From assembly GCA_017417585.1 (NCBI GenBank), contig JAFPYX010000099.1, positions 1 through 64,000 on the forward strand: DNA of 64,000 bases, in the 5' to 3' direction. The DNA is from Victivallales bacterium. GTDB lineage: Bacteria > Verrucomicrobiota > Lentisphaeria > Oligosphaerales > Oligosphaeraceae. A program made the translations under genes and the position numbers. The notes under the pieces are model-generated. The model saw nothing but the letters and a program-made list of their open reading frames with translations, did not search any database and was not told the origin of the DNA. Numbering within the stretch: the stretch's first letter is position 1; every line of letters starts with the position of its first letter. Shown here piece after piece: positions 52,207 through 60,448 of this stretch.

Positions 52207-52785
52207 ATGGGCACTTATATCAGCCTGATTATCGGTTGTATCCTGGTCAACAATTTCGTGTTGACCCAAATTCTCGGCATCTGTCCGTTTCTGGGCGTTT
52301 CCAAATCCACCAAGACCGCCTTGGGCATGGGCGGTGCGGTCATCTTCGTGATGACCATCGCGGGACTGGTGACGGCGTGTATCAACCACTTCCTCCTGAT
52401 TCCTTACGAGGTAAGCTATTTAAGCACCATCGTGTTTATCCTGGTCATCGCCGGGCTGGTGCAGATTCTGGAAATTCTCCTTCAGGTGTTCTCAAAGTCG
52501 TTGTATGAGGCGCTAGGCATCTACCTTCCGCTGATTACTACCAACTGTGCAGTGCTGGGCGCCGCGCTAATCTGCTCGCAAGGCGAGTTCAGCCTGCTGA
52601 AAAGCACTGTCTATTGCTTTGCGTCAGCCGTGTGATTTGCCTTCGCACTGGTGCTGTTCGCCAGCCTCCGCGAACGGCTGGAACTGGCACGGCCACCAAA
52701 GATTCTCAAGGGACTGCCACTGACATTGATCACTGCTGGACTTTTGGCCATGGCTTTCATGGGCTTTGCAGGACTTGGTAAATAA
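52207..52785 (+). pseudogene. rnfA: RnfA, electron transport complex subunit A, interrupted by in-frame TGA
   Basis: Integral membrane subunit of the Rnf ferredoxin:NAD+ oxidoreductase. The frame matches RnfA/RsxA from start (LIIGCILVNNFVLTQILGICPF) through LGIYLPLITTNCAVLGAAL, then meets TGA at 52633-52635 and continues with FAFALVLFASLRERLE and LITAGLLAMAFMGFAGLGK to a TAA at 52783-52785. Read through, it is 192 residues, the normal size. In E. coli RsxA the matching segment is SAAVGFSLVMVLFA, so TGA replaces a conserved Gly (GGA to TGA, one base). Other genes here use TGA as stop. Nonsense mutation or sequence error are the likely causes. Confidence 0.88.
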
Positions 52786-52810
52786 ATTCTCTATAATAAA
52801 TAAGTTATAA

Positions 52811-53590
52811 ATGATTATCATCTTTTCCATTATCGTCGGTGTCGGGCTCTTGACCGGCGTGGCAATCGCGATGGTCTCAAAATTCTTCGGCACCCAGCCA
52901 GACCCGCTGGTCAATGAACTTCTGGCATTGCTGCCAGGCGCCAATTGCGGTGGCTGCGGTTATCCAGGCTGTGCCGGCTATGCAGCAGCACTAGCCGCCA
53001 AGAAAGCCAAGCCCGGCTCCTGCGCCGCCCAAAAACCGGAGGCGCTAGAAGCCATGAGCAAACGGTTGGGCACTGCCGCCGAAGCACGCGACCCCCGTGT
53101 GGCGGTGGTAATGTGCTCCGGAGATGACATCCACGCAACCCGCCAGGCGCAATACAATGGCATCAACAACTGCCGGGACGCGATGCTGGTGGCCGGCGGC
53201 GCCAAGACCTGCACCTTCGGATGCCTCGGGCTCGGCGCCTGCGCCCGGGCCTGTCCGTTTGGCGCCATCGAAATCAACGGACATCACATTGCCGTGGTTC
53301 ACAAAGAGTTGTGCAAGGGATGTGGCAAATGCGTCCAGACTTGTCCGAAGAAGCTCATCCGGCTGGTGCCGAAATCTGCTCCCATCCATGTCCATTGTTC
53401 CAATCCACAAAAAGGCGCTCTGAAAATCAAGGCATGCAAAGCCGCCTGCATCGGCTGCGGGAAATGCGTGAAGGCCGCCCCGGAAAACATGCGCATGGAC
53501 TCCGGCGTCTCGCTTGCCAAGATCAACTACGCAAACCCGCCCGCCGAGGAATTGGCGACCGTCTGTCCCACCCATGCGCTTAGGGAGTAA
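52811..53590 (+). CDS. rnfB: Rnf complex subunit B (ferredoxin-like)
   Basis: Peripheral electron-carrying subunit, 259 residues. An N-terminal membrane helix is followed by the Fe-S motif GANCGGCGYPGCAGYA. Two ferredoxin clusters follow (CLGLGACARACPFGAI and CKGCGKCVQTCPKKLI). A further CIGCGKCVKAAP near residue 215 keeps three Cys, while the position of the fourth is Ala. Electrons from ferredoxin are thought to enter through this subunit. It follows rnfA by 25 bases. Confidence 0.94.
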   Translation: MIIIFSIIVGVGLLTGVAIAMVSKFFGTQPDPLVNELLALLPGANCGGCGYPGCAGYAAALAAKKAKPGSCAAQKPEALEAMSKRLGTAAEARDPRVAVVMCSGDDIHATRQAQYNGINNCRDAMLVAGGAKTCTFGCLGLGACARACPFGAIEINGHHIAVVHKELCKGCGKCVQTCPKKLIRLVPKSAPIHVHCSNPQKGALKIKACKAACIGCGKCVKAAPENMRMDSGVSLAKINYANPPAEELATVCPTHALRE

Positions 53591-53601
53591 AGGTGAGAGG
53601 T

Positions 53602-53649
53602 TCTGGTCTCAGGCCTCAGGCCTACCCGTCAGGTCTCAGATCTCTGGTC
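53602..53649 (+). repeat. Heptad tandem repeats between rnfB and rnfC
   Basis: Units in order are TCTGGTC, TCAGGCC, TCAGGCC, a 6-base TACCCG, TCAGGTC, TCAGATC and TCTGGTC. The same unit type (TCAGGTC, TCAGGCT) occurs at 48807-48827. The array lies inside the rnf operon spacer, ending about 40 bases before the rnfC start. Confidence 0.85.
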
Positions 53650-53691
53650 CTGCATCATAAAAGCCGTTGGCTTTCAGCAGAAACAATTCAA

Positions 53692-55083
53692 ATGACACTT
53701 AATCATATCTTCCATTTCTACGGCGGTGTCCATCCGCGCGAGGCGAAAGTCTCCAGCAAGGCGGCAATTGTCGCGGCGCCGTTGCTGGAGCAGTACACCG
53801 TCCCGCTGGCCATGCACATCGGCGCGCCTGCGACCCCAGTCGTTAAGGCGGGTGACATGGTCAAGCGCGGGCAGCTGATCGGACAGGCCTCCGGCTTCGT
53901 CTCCGCGAACATCCATTCCCCGACCTCCGGCAAAGTCAAAGCGGTGGACTTCTGCCTGGGGGCCGTAGGCACCCAGCTGCCTTGTGTGGTCATTGAGTCG
54001 GACGGCGAGGACACGCCAGCCGACCCGCTTCCTCCTATGGCAGACTGGCAGGACACCGACCCCAACCAGCTCCTCAAGCGCGTTGGCGAAGCGGGGATTG
54101 TCGGCATGGGCGGCGCGGCCTTCCCGACGCAGGTGAAGCTCTCCATTCCGCCGGGCAAATCCATTGACACTCTCATCATCAACGGGGTGGAATGCGAACC
54201 ATGCCTGACTGCGGACCACCGGCTGATGCTGGAAGCCCCGCAAAAGGTCCTCCAGGGAGTCGCCATCGCCGCGCGTATCTTGAACGTGACCAACATCGTC
54301 ATCGCCATTGAAAACAACAAGGCCGACGCCATCAAGCAACTGTCCAAGTCGGCTCCGACGGTGGATTCCAATATCCGCGTTGCGGCGCTCCAGGTGTGCT
54401 ACCCACAGGGTTCGGAGAAGCAGCTCATCTATACGGCCACGAAACGCCAGGTGCCCAGCGGGGGGCTGCCGGCCGACGTCCATTGCGTCGTGATGAACGT
54501 CGGCTCCGCTTTTGCGCTGTCAGAAGCAGTCATTGATGGCAAGCCGCTCTACGAACGCGTGACCACCGTCACGGGGACGCCAATCGCCTCTCCTGGGAAC
54601 TGGCGTTTCCGAGTGGGGACACCATTCGCCGAGGCCATCAAGCTGGCCGGTGGAATCCAAGGTAAAGTCGGAAAACTCATCTCTGGCGGTCCGATGATGG
54701 GCATGACAGTCTATTCCCAGGCCGTCCCGATTGTCAAGTCCACCTCCGGCATCCTGCTGCTTGCCCCTGAAGAGGTCTTCCAATACACCTCCAAGGCATG
54801 TCTTCGCTGCGGGCGCTGCAATGACGCCTGCCCGATGCAGCTCATGCCCGGAATCCTCTCCACGCAAATCGAAAACGAACGCTTTGACGACGCCCAGAAC
54901 TGGAATGTGATGGACTGCATCGAGTGCGGCTGCTGCGCCTTCATCTGTCCTGCCGGCCGGCCGCTCGTCCAGCACATGCGCCGTGCAAAGGCCGAGGTCG
55001 GGGCGAAGCTCCGTGCCCAGAAGGCCGCCGCTCAGAAAGCCGCGGAGGCCAAGTCCTCCGAAGCGAAGCAGGAGACCAAATAG
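53692..55083 (+). CDS. rnfC: Rnf complex subunit C
   Basis: Peripheral NADH/FMN-binding subunit, 463 residues. GVHPREAKVSSK at the start, the nucleotide loop GIVGMGGAAFPTQVKLS, NGVECEPCLTADHRLML, and two C-terminal [4Fe-4S] motifs (CLRCGRCNDACPMQ and CIECGCCAFICPAG). A short Ala/Lys/Gln-rich tail follows. The frame is open back to 53593, but that stretch is the heptad repeat; ATG 53692 fits the family start. Confidence 0.95.
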   Translation: MTLNHIFHFYGGVHPREAKVSSKAAIVAAPLLEQYTVPLAMHIGAPATPVVKAGDMVKRGQLIGQASGFVSANIHSPTSGKVKAVDFCLGAVGTQLPCVVIESDGEDTPADPLPPMADWQDTDPNQLLKRVGEAGIVGMGGAAFPTQVKLSIPPGKSIDTLIINGVECEPCLTADHRLMLEAPQKVLQGVAIAARILNVTNIVIAIENNKADAIKQLSKSAPTVDSNIRVAALQVCYPQGSEKQLIYTATKRQVPSGGLPADVHCVVMNVGSAFALSEAVIDGKPLYERVTTVTGTPIASPGNWRFRVGTPFAEAIKLAGGIQGKVGKLISGGPMMGMTVYSQAVPIVKSTSGILLLAPEEVFQYTSKACLRCGRCNDACPMQLMPGILSTQIENERFDDAQNWNVMDCIECGCCAFICPAGRPLVQHMRRAKAEVGAKLRAQKAAAQKAAEAKSSEAKQETK

Positions 55084-55097
55084 GAAAGAATCACACC

Positions 55098-56297
55098 ATG
55101 CCGGAAGACAAGCAATCCACCGTCACCACCGCTCCTGCGCAAGCACCCACGACGCCTGCCTCCCAGACCGCCGTCGCGCGGAATCCCCCGAAAGCGCCGG
55201 CCATCCCCGCCGAGCCCTCGATGGTGGTTTCCAGCTCGCCGCATTTCCACACCGCCTTCACGGTGAACAAGATAATGTTCTGGGTGATCATCGCGCTGTT
55301 GCCCGGCTGTCTGGCAGGCATCTATTTCTTCGGGCTGGATGCCTTGCGGGTACTTCTGCTCACCACAGTCTCCTGTGTTGTATTCGAATATCTCGCCGCA
55401 CGCCTGATGAAGAAAAGCATCGACGTGACAGATGGATCGGCTGCCGTGACCGGGCTTCTCCTGGCAATGAACCTCCCAGCCTCGACGCCAATATGGATGT
55501 GCCTGCTGGGAGCCTTCATCGCTATCGTTCTGGGCAAAATGATCTACGGAGGTCTGGGATGCAATCCATTCAATCCCGCATTGGTCGGACGCATCGCACT
55601 GCTGGTGGGCTGCGCCGGCGCAATGAATACCTTCACCCAGCCACGCGTCCCTGAAAGCATGTTGAGAAAAGACGCGATTGTTTCCCAGTTGCAGGAGGAA
55701 GTGACGACACCCCTCGAGCCCGTCACCGGCCCCACCCCACTCGCGTTTTCCAAGCAGGCTCGCACAGACCAGAATGCCGAGGACATCATGACCAATTTGG
55801 CCTATTCACTGAACTACCAGGAGCCGCTATCATACGGCAAGCTCTTCCTGGGTATCGGAAAGGGCGGCTCGTTGGGCGAAACTTGCGGTCTGGCACTGCT
55901 TGTCGGAGTAATCCTGCTTATCGCATTGCACATCGTGCGCTGGCAAATCCCGCTTTGTTTCCTAGGCACCGTCGCAATCATCACCGGCGTCGCCTGGGCA
56001 GTGAATCCGCAAGCCTACGCAACACCGCTCTTCCATCTGCTAACCGGCGGACTTCTGCTGGGGGCGTTCTTCATGGCAACCGACCTGGTCACCACCCCGC
56101 TCTCCCGCACCGGTGCCATCATCTTCGCGGTAGGGTGCGGAATCCTGACCAGCTGCATCCGGCTGTGGGGCAGCTATCCGGACGGCACTTCTTTTGCCAT
56201 CCTGATCATGAATGCTTTCACTCCGCTTATCGACCGCTATACCAAAAGCCGGCCATTCGGAATGCCTAAGCAAAAAGGCCTGCATTTCGCGAAATAA
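55098..56297 (+). CDS. rnfD: Rnf complex subunit D
   Basis: Integral membrane flavoprotein, 399 residues. The N-terminal 45 residues form a Pro/Ala/Thr-rich extension before the conserved SSSPHFHTAFTVNKIMF start. Membrane helices follow with YGGLGCNPFNPALVGR; VTGPTPLAF holds the Thr that normally takes covalent FMN (family SGATPL). The C-terminal FFMATDLVTTPLSRTG is typical. It starts 14 bases after rnfC. Confidence 0.94.
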   Translation: MPEDKQSTVTTAPAQAPTTPASQTAVARNPPKAPAIPAEPSMVVSSSPHFHTAFTVNKIMFWVIIALLPGCLAGIYFFGLDALRVLLLTTVSCVVFEYLAARLMKKSIDVTDGSAAVTGLLLAMNLPASTPIWMCLLGAFIAIVLGKMIYGGLGCNPFNPALVGRIALLVGCAGAMNTFTQPRVPESMLRKDAIVSQLQEEVTTPLEPVTGPTPLAFSKQARTDQNAEDIMTNLAYSLNYQEPLSYGKLFLGIGKGGSLGETCGLALLVGVILLIALHIVRWQIPLCFLGTVAIITGVAWAVNPQAYATPLFHLLTGGLLLGAFFMATDLVTTPLSRTGAIIFAVGCGILTSCIRLWGSYPDGTSFAILIMNAFTPLIDRYTKSRPFGMPKQKGLHFAK

Positions 56298-56311
56298 GGA
56301 GAAGCTCACCG

Positions 56312-56965
56312 ATGAAAGAAAGCCTCAGACTCACCTTGAGCCTCACCTTCATCTGCGCCATCGCCGGTGCAGCGCTGGCCTTCGTCTCCCAGAAGACCGC
56401 CGGTCCGCGCGAAAAGGCACGCGTCGCTCAGCGCGACGCTAAGATGAAGCTGCTGCTGCCGGAAGAGACTGCCAAAATCCAGGAGTCGCCGGCAGGAAAT
56501 GGCGTGACTTTCTTCGAGGCTCGTGACAACACAGGCAAGATCATCGCCTACTGCGCGGAAGGCTCCGACCCGAATGGCTTTGGCGGAGAAGTCAAGGTGC
56601 TAGTTGGCTTTAATCTGAATGGCGCCATCCGCGGCGTTCTGGTCTCCGAGAACTCCGAGACACCTGGCATCGGGAGCCGCGCATGCAACCGTGAAACGCC
56701 AAAGTCCTTCTGGAGTCTGTTCCAAAAAACGGAAGACGATACGAACAGGGAAAATGTCCTCCCGCCAAACTCCTATCTGGATTCCTACAACAACTGCCGT
56801 TTGACAGGAGGCGAGTTCCAGTTTGGCCTTCCTTCTCCCGAACAGGACACCAACAACTATGTCATGCCCATCACTGGCGCCACCATCTCCTCCACCGCCA
56901 TCCGCAACGCCGTGAACCGGATTGCCTCTGAGGCCAAGAACCGCATCTCATTTACGCAGGAGTAA
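56312..56965 (+). CDS. rnfG: Rnf complex subunit G
   Basis: Periplasm-facing flavoprotein with one N-terminal membrane helix (LTLSLTFICAIAGAALAF), 217 residues. The C-terminal MPITGATISSTAIRNAV includes the FMN-binding motif (S/T-G-A-T-x-S/T) at which a Thr carries covalent FMN in this family. GFGGEVKVLVGF and ENSETPGIGSRA are also typical. AAGGAG precedes the ATG. Confidence 0.95.
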   Translation: MKESLRLTLSLTFICAIAGAALAFVSQKTAGPREKARVAQRDAKMKLLLPEETAKIQESPAGNGVTFFEARDNTGKIIAYCAEGSDPNGFGGEVKVLVGFNLNGAIRGVLVSENSETPGIGSRACNRETPKSFWSLFQKTEDDTNRENVLPPNSYLDSYNNCRLTGGEFQFGLPSPEQDTNNYVMPITGATISSTAIRNAVNRIASEAKNRISFTQE

Positions 56966-56972
56966 ATACTTC

Positions 56973-57656
56973 ATGTCTGCATTCAAGACTTTCACGAACG
57001 GCATCTGGAAAGAGAATCCAGTCTTCGTCTTGCTGTTGGGAATGTGCCCTACCCTGGCGACTTCTTCCAGCGCCAAAAACGCCATCTACATGGGCATAGC
57101 CACCACCTTTGTGCTGGCCTGCAGCAACTTCGTGGTCTCATGCTTCAAGCGCATCATTCCAGACAAGGTGCGCATCCCCTGCTTCATCGTGATCATCGCG
57201 ACCTTCGTGACCATCGTGCAGTTTCTGATGGAAGCATACGCCCCCGCCGCGCTGGTCAAGGCCTTGGGCATCTACCTCCCGCTTATCACGGTCAATTGCA
57301 TCGTTCTGGGACGCGCCGAGGCCTTTGCCTCCAAGCACAACCCGTTCCTCTCATTGCTTGACGGCATCGGGATGGGACTGGGCTTCACCCTCACCTTGAC
57401 TGCGCTCGGAGCGGTCCGCGAGTTCTTTGCCTCCGGGACCCTCTTCGAGCTGAGCATCATCCCCGCATGGAACGACGGTTTCAAACTGTTTTCCTATGCG
57501 CCCGGCGCCTTCATCGTGCTAGGCGTCTTCTTGGCTGGCATCAACTATTTGAAGATCCGTTCGGCGGCCAAGGAGGGCAAGACCTATGAGCCGCCCGCCG
57601 AACTGAACTGCGCCACCTGCAATATCTGCCACCTTGACAGCGGGAAAAAGGCTTGA
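56973..57656 (+). CDS. rnfE: Rnf complex subunit E
   Basis: Integral membrane subunit paired with RnfA, 227 residues: ENPVFVLLLGMCPTLATSSSAKNA, ALGIYLPLITVNCIVLGRAEAFAS, DGIGMGLGFTLTLTALGAVRE. The short C-terminal tail reads CATCNICH, three Cys plus His including a CxxCH pattern, an unexpected possible metal or heme site. It ends the rnfABCDGE order common in Proteobacteria and starts seven bases after rnfG. Confidence 0.94.
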   Translation: MSAFKTFTNGIWKENPVFVLLLGMCPTLATSSSAKNAIYMGIATTFVLACSNFVVSCFKRIIPDKVRIPCFIVIIATFVTIVQFLMEAYAPAALVKALGIYLPLITVNCIVLGRAEAFASKHNPFLSLLDGIGMGLGFTLTLTALGAVREFFASGTLFELSIIPAWNDGFKLFSYAPGAFIVLGVFLAGINYLKIRSAAKEGKTYEPPAELNCATCNICHLDSGKKA

Positions 57657-58747
57657 TACAACATAAAAAAGCACCTTTGCGAAGCTCTTCTCGCGTTTTT
57701 TGCCTTCCTGATGACTGGTTGTTCCCATCCCCTTCCGGATTGGCTTTCTCCGCGCCTGCCGACGGATCGACCGTCCCCGTGCTGACCGCACAGCAGAATG
57801 AGTTCCTTCTTCAGCCGCGAGAGGAGCGTGTGCGACGCTTTGTAGACGCCGATGAACGCCTTGCGCTGTCGAAAATCGGCGGCACGCCGGAGCCAGTCGT
57901 CCTGAAGTGGAATCCGATGGACAACACCCCGCCGGAAAACATGGAAGTCATTATCGAGGAATTGGATGAGCACAACCAGCCGCATCCCGCACCCTACCTG
58001 GACATCACGATGTTCCCCGTCAATTTCGGCTGCGAAATCCGCAACCTCAAGGTGGACACGACCTACCGCTGGGGAATTGGTCCCGCAACGGCGATGCATT
58101 CGCCGCCATTCTATACCTTCCGTGCCGCCGACACGCCACCTCGATTGATGAAAGTCGGAGACATCCCGAATTTCCGCGATGCGGGCGGCTGGAAAACCAT
58201 CGACGGCAAGTGCGTCCGCCAGGGGATCGTCTATCGAAGCGCGGCATACGTCCCAAACGGCGAGAACTGCGACTGGCTCGTCAAGCGCCTCGGCATCCAG
58301 ATGGAACTCGACCTGCGACTGCCTGAGGATGCCATACCCGACCCGCCGACTGGCTACCTCAATGTCTCAGGCGCGGACTATGAGCATATCGACGAAGAAT
58401 GGGGCCGCCAGCAATGCACTTCCGCCCTGCGAATCTTCTTCGATCGCGCCAACTATCCCATTCTCATCCACTGTTCCGCAGGGCAGGACCGCACTGGCAC
58501 CATCGTATTCATCATCAACGCATTGCTTGGCGTCTCAGAGGAAGACCTCTGTCGGGACTGGGAGGCTACCGCCTTCACCTTCCACCACCCGCAATACACC
58601 CACGAAACGCACCTCGACAAACTCATCAAGGTCTTCGACCAGTATCCAGGCGAGACCTTGCGGGAGCGCGTCGAGCAATATGTCTTTTCGCTTGGCTTCA
58701 CCCCCGAGGACCTCGCCACGCTCCGGAATATCCTTCTAGAGAAGTAA
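57653..58747 (+). CDS. Tyrosine/dual-specificity-type protein phosphatase, probably frameshifted at its 5' end
   Basis: The body (about residues 40-364) has a fibronectin-like N-terminal domain (VLKWNPMDNTPPENMEVIIEEL) and a phosphatase domain with FRDAGGWKT, the CX5R loop ILIHCSAGQDRTGTIVFI and an upstream GADYEHIDEEW region. It fits the tyrosine phosphatase family acting on phosphotyrosine or phosphoinositides. The 5' end is odd: the only in-frame starts are a TTG overlapping rnfE or later codons. A different frame at 57657-57760 encodes a lipoprotein-like signal (KKHLCEALLAFFAFLMTGC) without ATG. A frameshift near 57740-57770 would join the two. Confidence 0.78.
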   Translation: MIQHKKAPLRSSSRVFCLPDDWLFPSPSGLAFSAPADGSTVPVLTAQQNEFLLQPREERVRRFVDADERLALSKIGGTPEPVVLKWNPMDNTPPENMEVIIEELDEHNQPHPAPYLDITMFPVNFGCEIRNLKVDTTYRWGIGPATAMHSPPFYTFRAADTPPRLMKVGDIPNFRDAGGWKTIDGKCVRQGIVYRSAAYVPNGENCDWLVKRLGIQMELDLRLPEDAIPDPPTGYLNVSGADYEHIDEEWGRQQCTSALRIFFDRANYPILIHCSAGQDRTGTIVFIINALLGVSEEDLCRDWEATAFTFHHPQYTHETHLDKLIKVFDQYPGETLRERVEQYVFSLGFTPEDLATLRNILLEK

Positions 58748-58920
58748 CTCTGCTTATCGTTCAGGCGGATAACTCTGGGAATTATATCTTTAACTTGCCT
58801 TGAAACTTTTTCCCAATGACCATGACTGCTTGGGGCAGGGAATCATGACGGCAAGTTAACGATTATAGTTCCCAGCGACAATTCCCCACAGCGCCACCAC
58901 GTCGTGTAATTAGGATATTA

Positions 58921-60249
58921 CTAATTAAAACGCTTCGCCACTCGGTCGAGAATGGGGCTGACAACATTTAGTTCCGTCAGCACATCAAGGATGGTGTAGC
59001 GGTTGCGGATCATTCCGGCCGCCAACGTGGAATATTCCAGCCATTCGGGGACATTCAGGCCGATTTCCTCGAAACTCGTCGGGCAACCCAATAGCGCGAA
59101 ACGCCGTTTGAGTTCCTCAAAGGGCAGCAACTGCTTTCGCAGTTTCTCCGCCAGCTCATCATGCTTGGCGTAAAGGAGTTCCTGGCGTTCCCGCAACGCC
59201 TCGCCGGTAAGCAGCTTCGCCAACGCAACCTTCCTTGCGCCCTCCTCCATCGTGGTGCCCTTCAGACACTGGTCAATTTGCTCATGACGGCGCTCTGGCG
59301 TGAGTTCCGGAGCCTCAGCCGACCACCGGCGCAATTCCTCTACGCTACAATGGGAAAAGACCTCCTCCATCAGCGCGGTGGTAATCAGCGAGCCGACGGC
59401 AACCTTGAAGCCATGCGAGGGCTGGACTCCGTCCTTGCGGATGTCCCGCATCTCCCAGATGTGGCTATAGAGGTGTTCGGCACCGGAGGCGGGTCGCGAG
59501 TCCTTCATATATTGCATTGCGAAACCAGTTTGGCAGAGGCCGTTGAAAAGGTTCGCATAGCAGGTTTCGTCCCCTGCAAGCAACTTTTCGGGATTGTCGA
59601 GCCACTCCTGGAGATGCTCTTGAACCATCGGCCAGACGACGGGATGGATGGGCGTGGCACCCACGGCATCCGCAATCAGCCAGTCTCCGCCGGCCGGAAC
59701 CTTCGCGGCGAGGTCAGCGTAACCGGCGGCGGTCATCTCGACGGGCGCAGTGCGCACGACCGCGTTGTCCGCTACGATCACCAACGGTGCCGCACAGGGA
59801 AGCGTCTGCTTGAAGCCGTCCTTGGTAATGGCGGCTCCGGCGGAAGTGTATCCGTCCACGGAGCCCGCAGTCGCACAGGAGAGGTAGCCATCGATGCCCA
59901 CTTCCTCGGTCGTGCGCTTGACCAAGTCGTTCAAGGTGCCAGAACCCACCGAAATTGGACGGTGCCCCTTCAGGGGTTCTCGCAACAATTCCACATATTT
60001 GTACTCCGCATGGAAGAGCACGCTACCCGGAAAGATGACTGGCGTATCCACCTCGAATCCAGTATCCTGGAGCAACTCCTGCACGCGTTGTCCGGCGACT
60101 TTCCAGGTGTTGGTGTCTGCCACAATCCGCACCGGCCGGCCTTCATCTGGCCAGCACTCCCGCAATAACGCCGGAATCTCCGGCAGGACATCATTGCCAA
60201 TCACACATTTGTGCGTCTGCAAACCACTGGGAATCGGAATCGTCGCCAT
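58921..60249 (-). CDS. sn-glycerol-1-phosphate dehydrogenase (AraM/EgsA family)
   Basis: NAD(P)H-dependent reduction of dihydroxyacetone phosphate to glycerol-1-phosphate. The 442-residue iron/zinc alcohol dehydrogenase-like product has ISVGSGTLNDLVKR, YLSCATAGSVDGYTSAGAA, LIADAVGATP, the metal motif RPASGAEHLYSH and QPSHGFKVAVGSL. The length fits AraM of bacteria rather than the shorter archaeal enzyme. In bacteria such enzymes feed unusual glycerophospholipids or heptaprenylglyceryl phosphate; which one here is unknown. It is convergent with the phosphatase gene (173 bases between stops, no gene seen there). Confidence 0.87.
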   Translation of the reverse strand: MATIPIPSGLQTHKCVIGNDVLPEIPALLRECWPDEGRPVRIVADTNTWKVAGQRVQELLQDTGFEVDTPVIFPGSVLFHAEYKYVELLREPLKGHRPISVGSGTLNDLVKRTTEEVGIDGYLSCATAGSVDGYTSAGAAITKDGFKQTLPCAAPLVIVADNAVVRTAPVEMTAAGYADLAAKVPAGGDWLIADAVGATPIHPVVWPMVQEHLQEWLDNPEKLLAGDETCYANLFNGLCQTGFAMQYMKDSRPASGAEHLYSHIWEMRDIRKDGVQPSHGFKVAVGSLITTALMEEVFSHCSVEELRRWSAEAPELTPERRHEQIDQCLKGTTMEEGARKVALAKLLTGEALRERQELLYAKHDELAEKLRKQLLPFEELKRRFALLGCPTSFEEIGLNVPEWLEYSTLAAGMIRNRYTILDVLTELNVVSPILDRVAKRFN

Positions 60250-60448
60250 TTTACCAAAATCAAATTTGTTATTTATAGGTCTAACGACCAGAGCCTCTTT
60301 TTAAACCTATGAGGAACGACAGGTCCCCCATGAAAACAACCAAGTACAAAAATAAAATTAGCATGGATTTGCAGTTCTGCCTGTTTAAAACATTGTTTTC
60401 AGTTATATTTCACTGTCAAACGCAACCCGATTTTCCCTAGCTCGACTC

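Noticed and set aside
52633-52635. Selenocysteine at the rnfA TGA
   Set aside because: The position is Gly in RnfA/RsxA, not Cys, and no SECIS-like hairpin was evident directly downstream.
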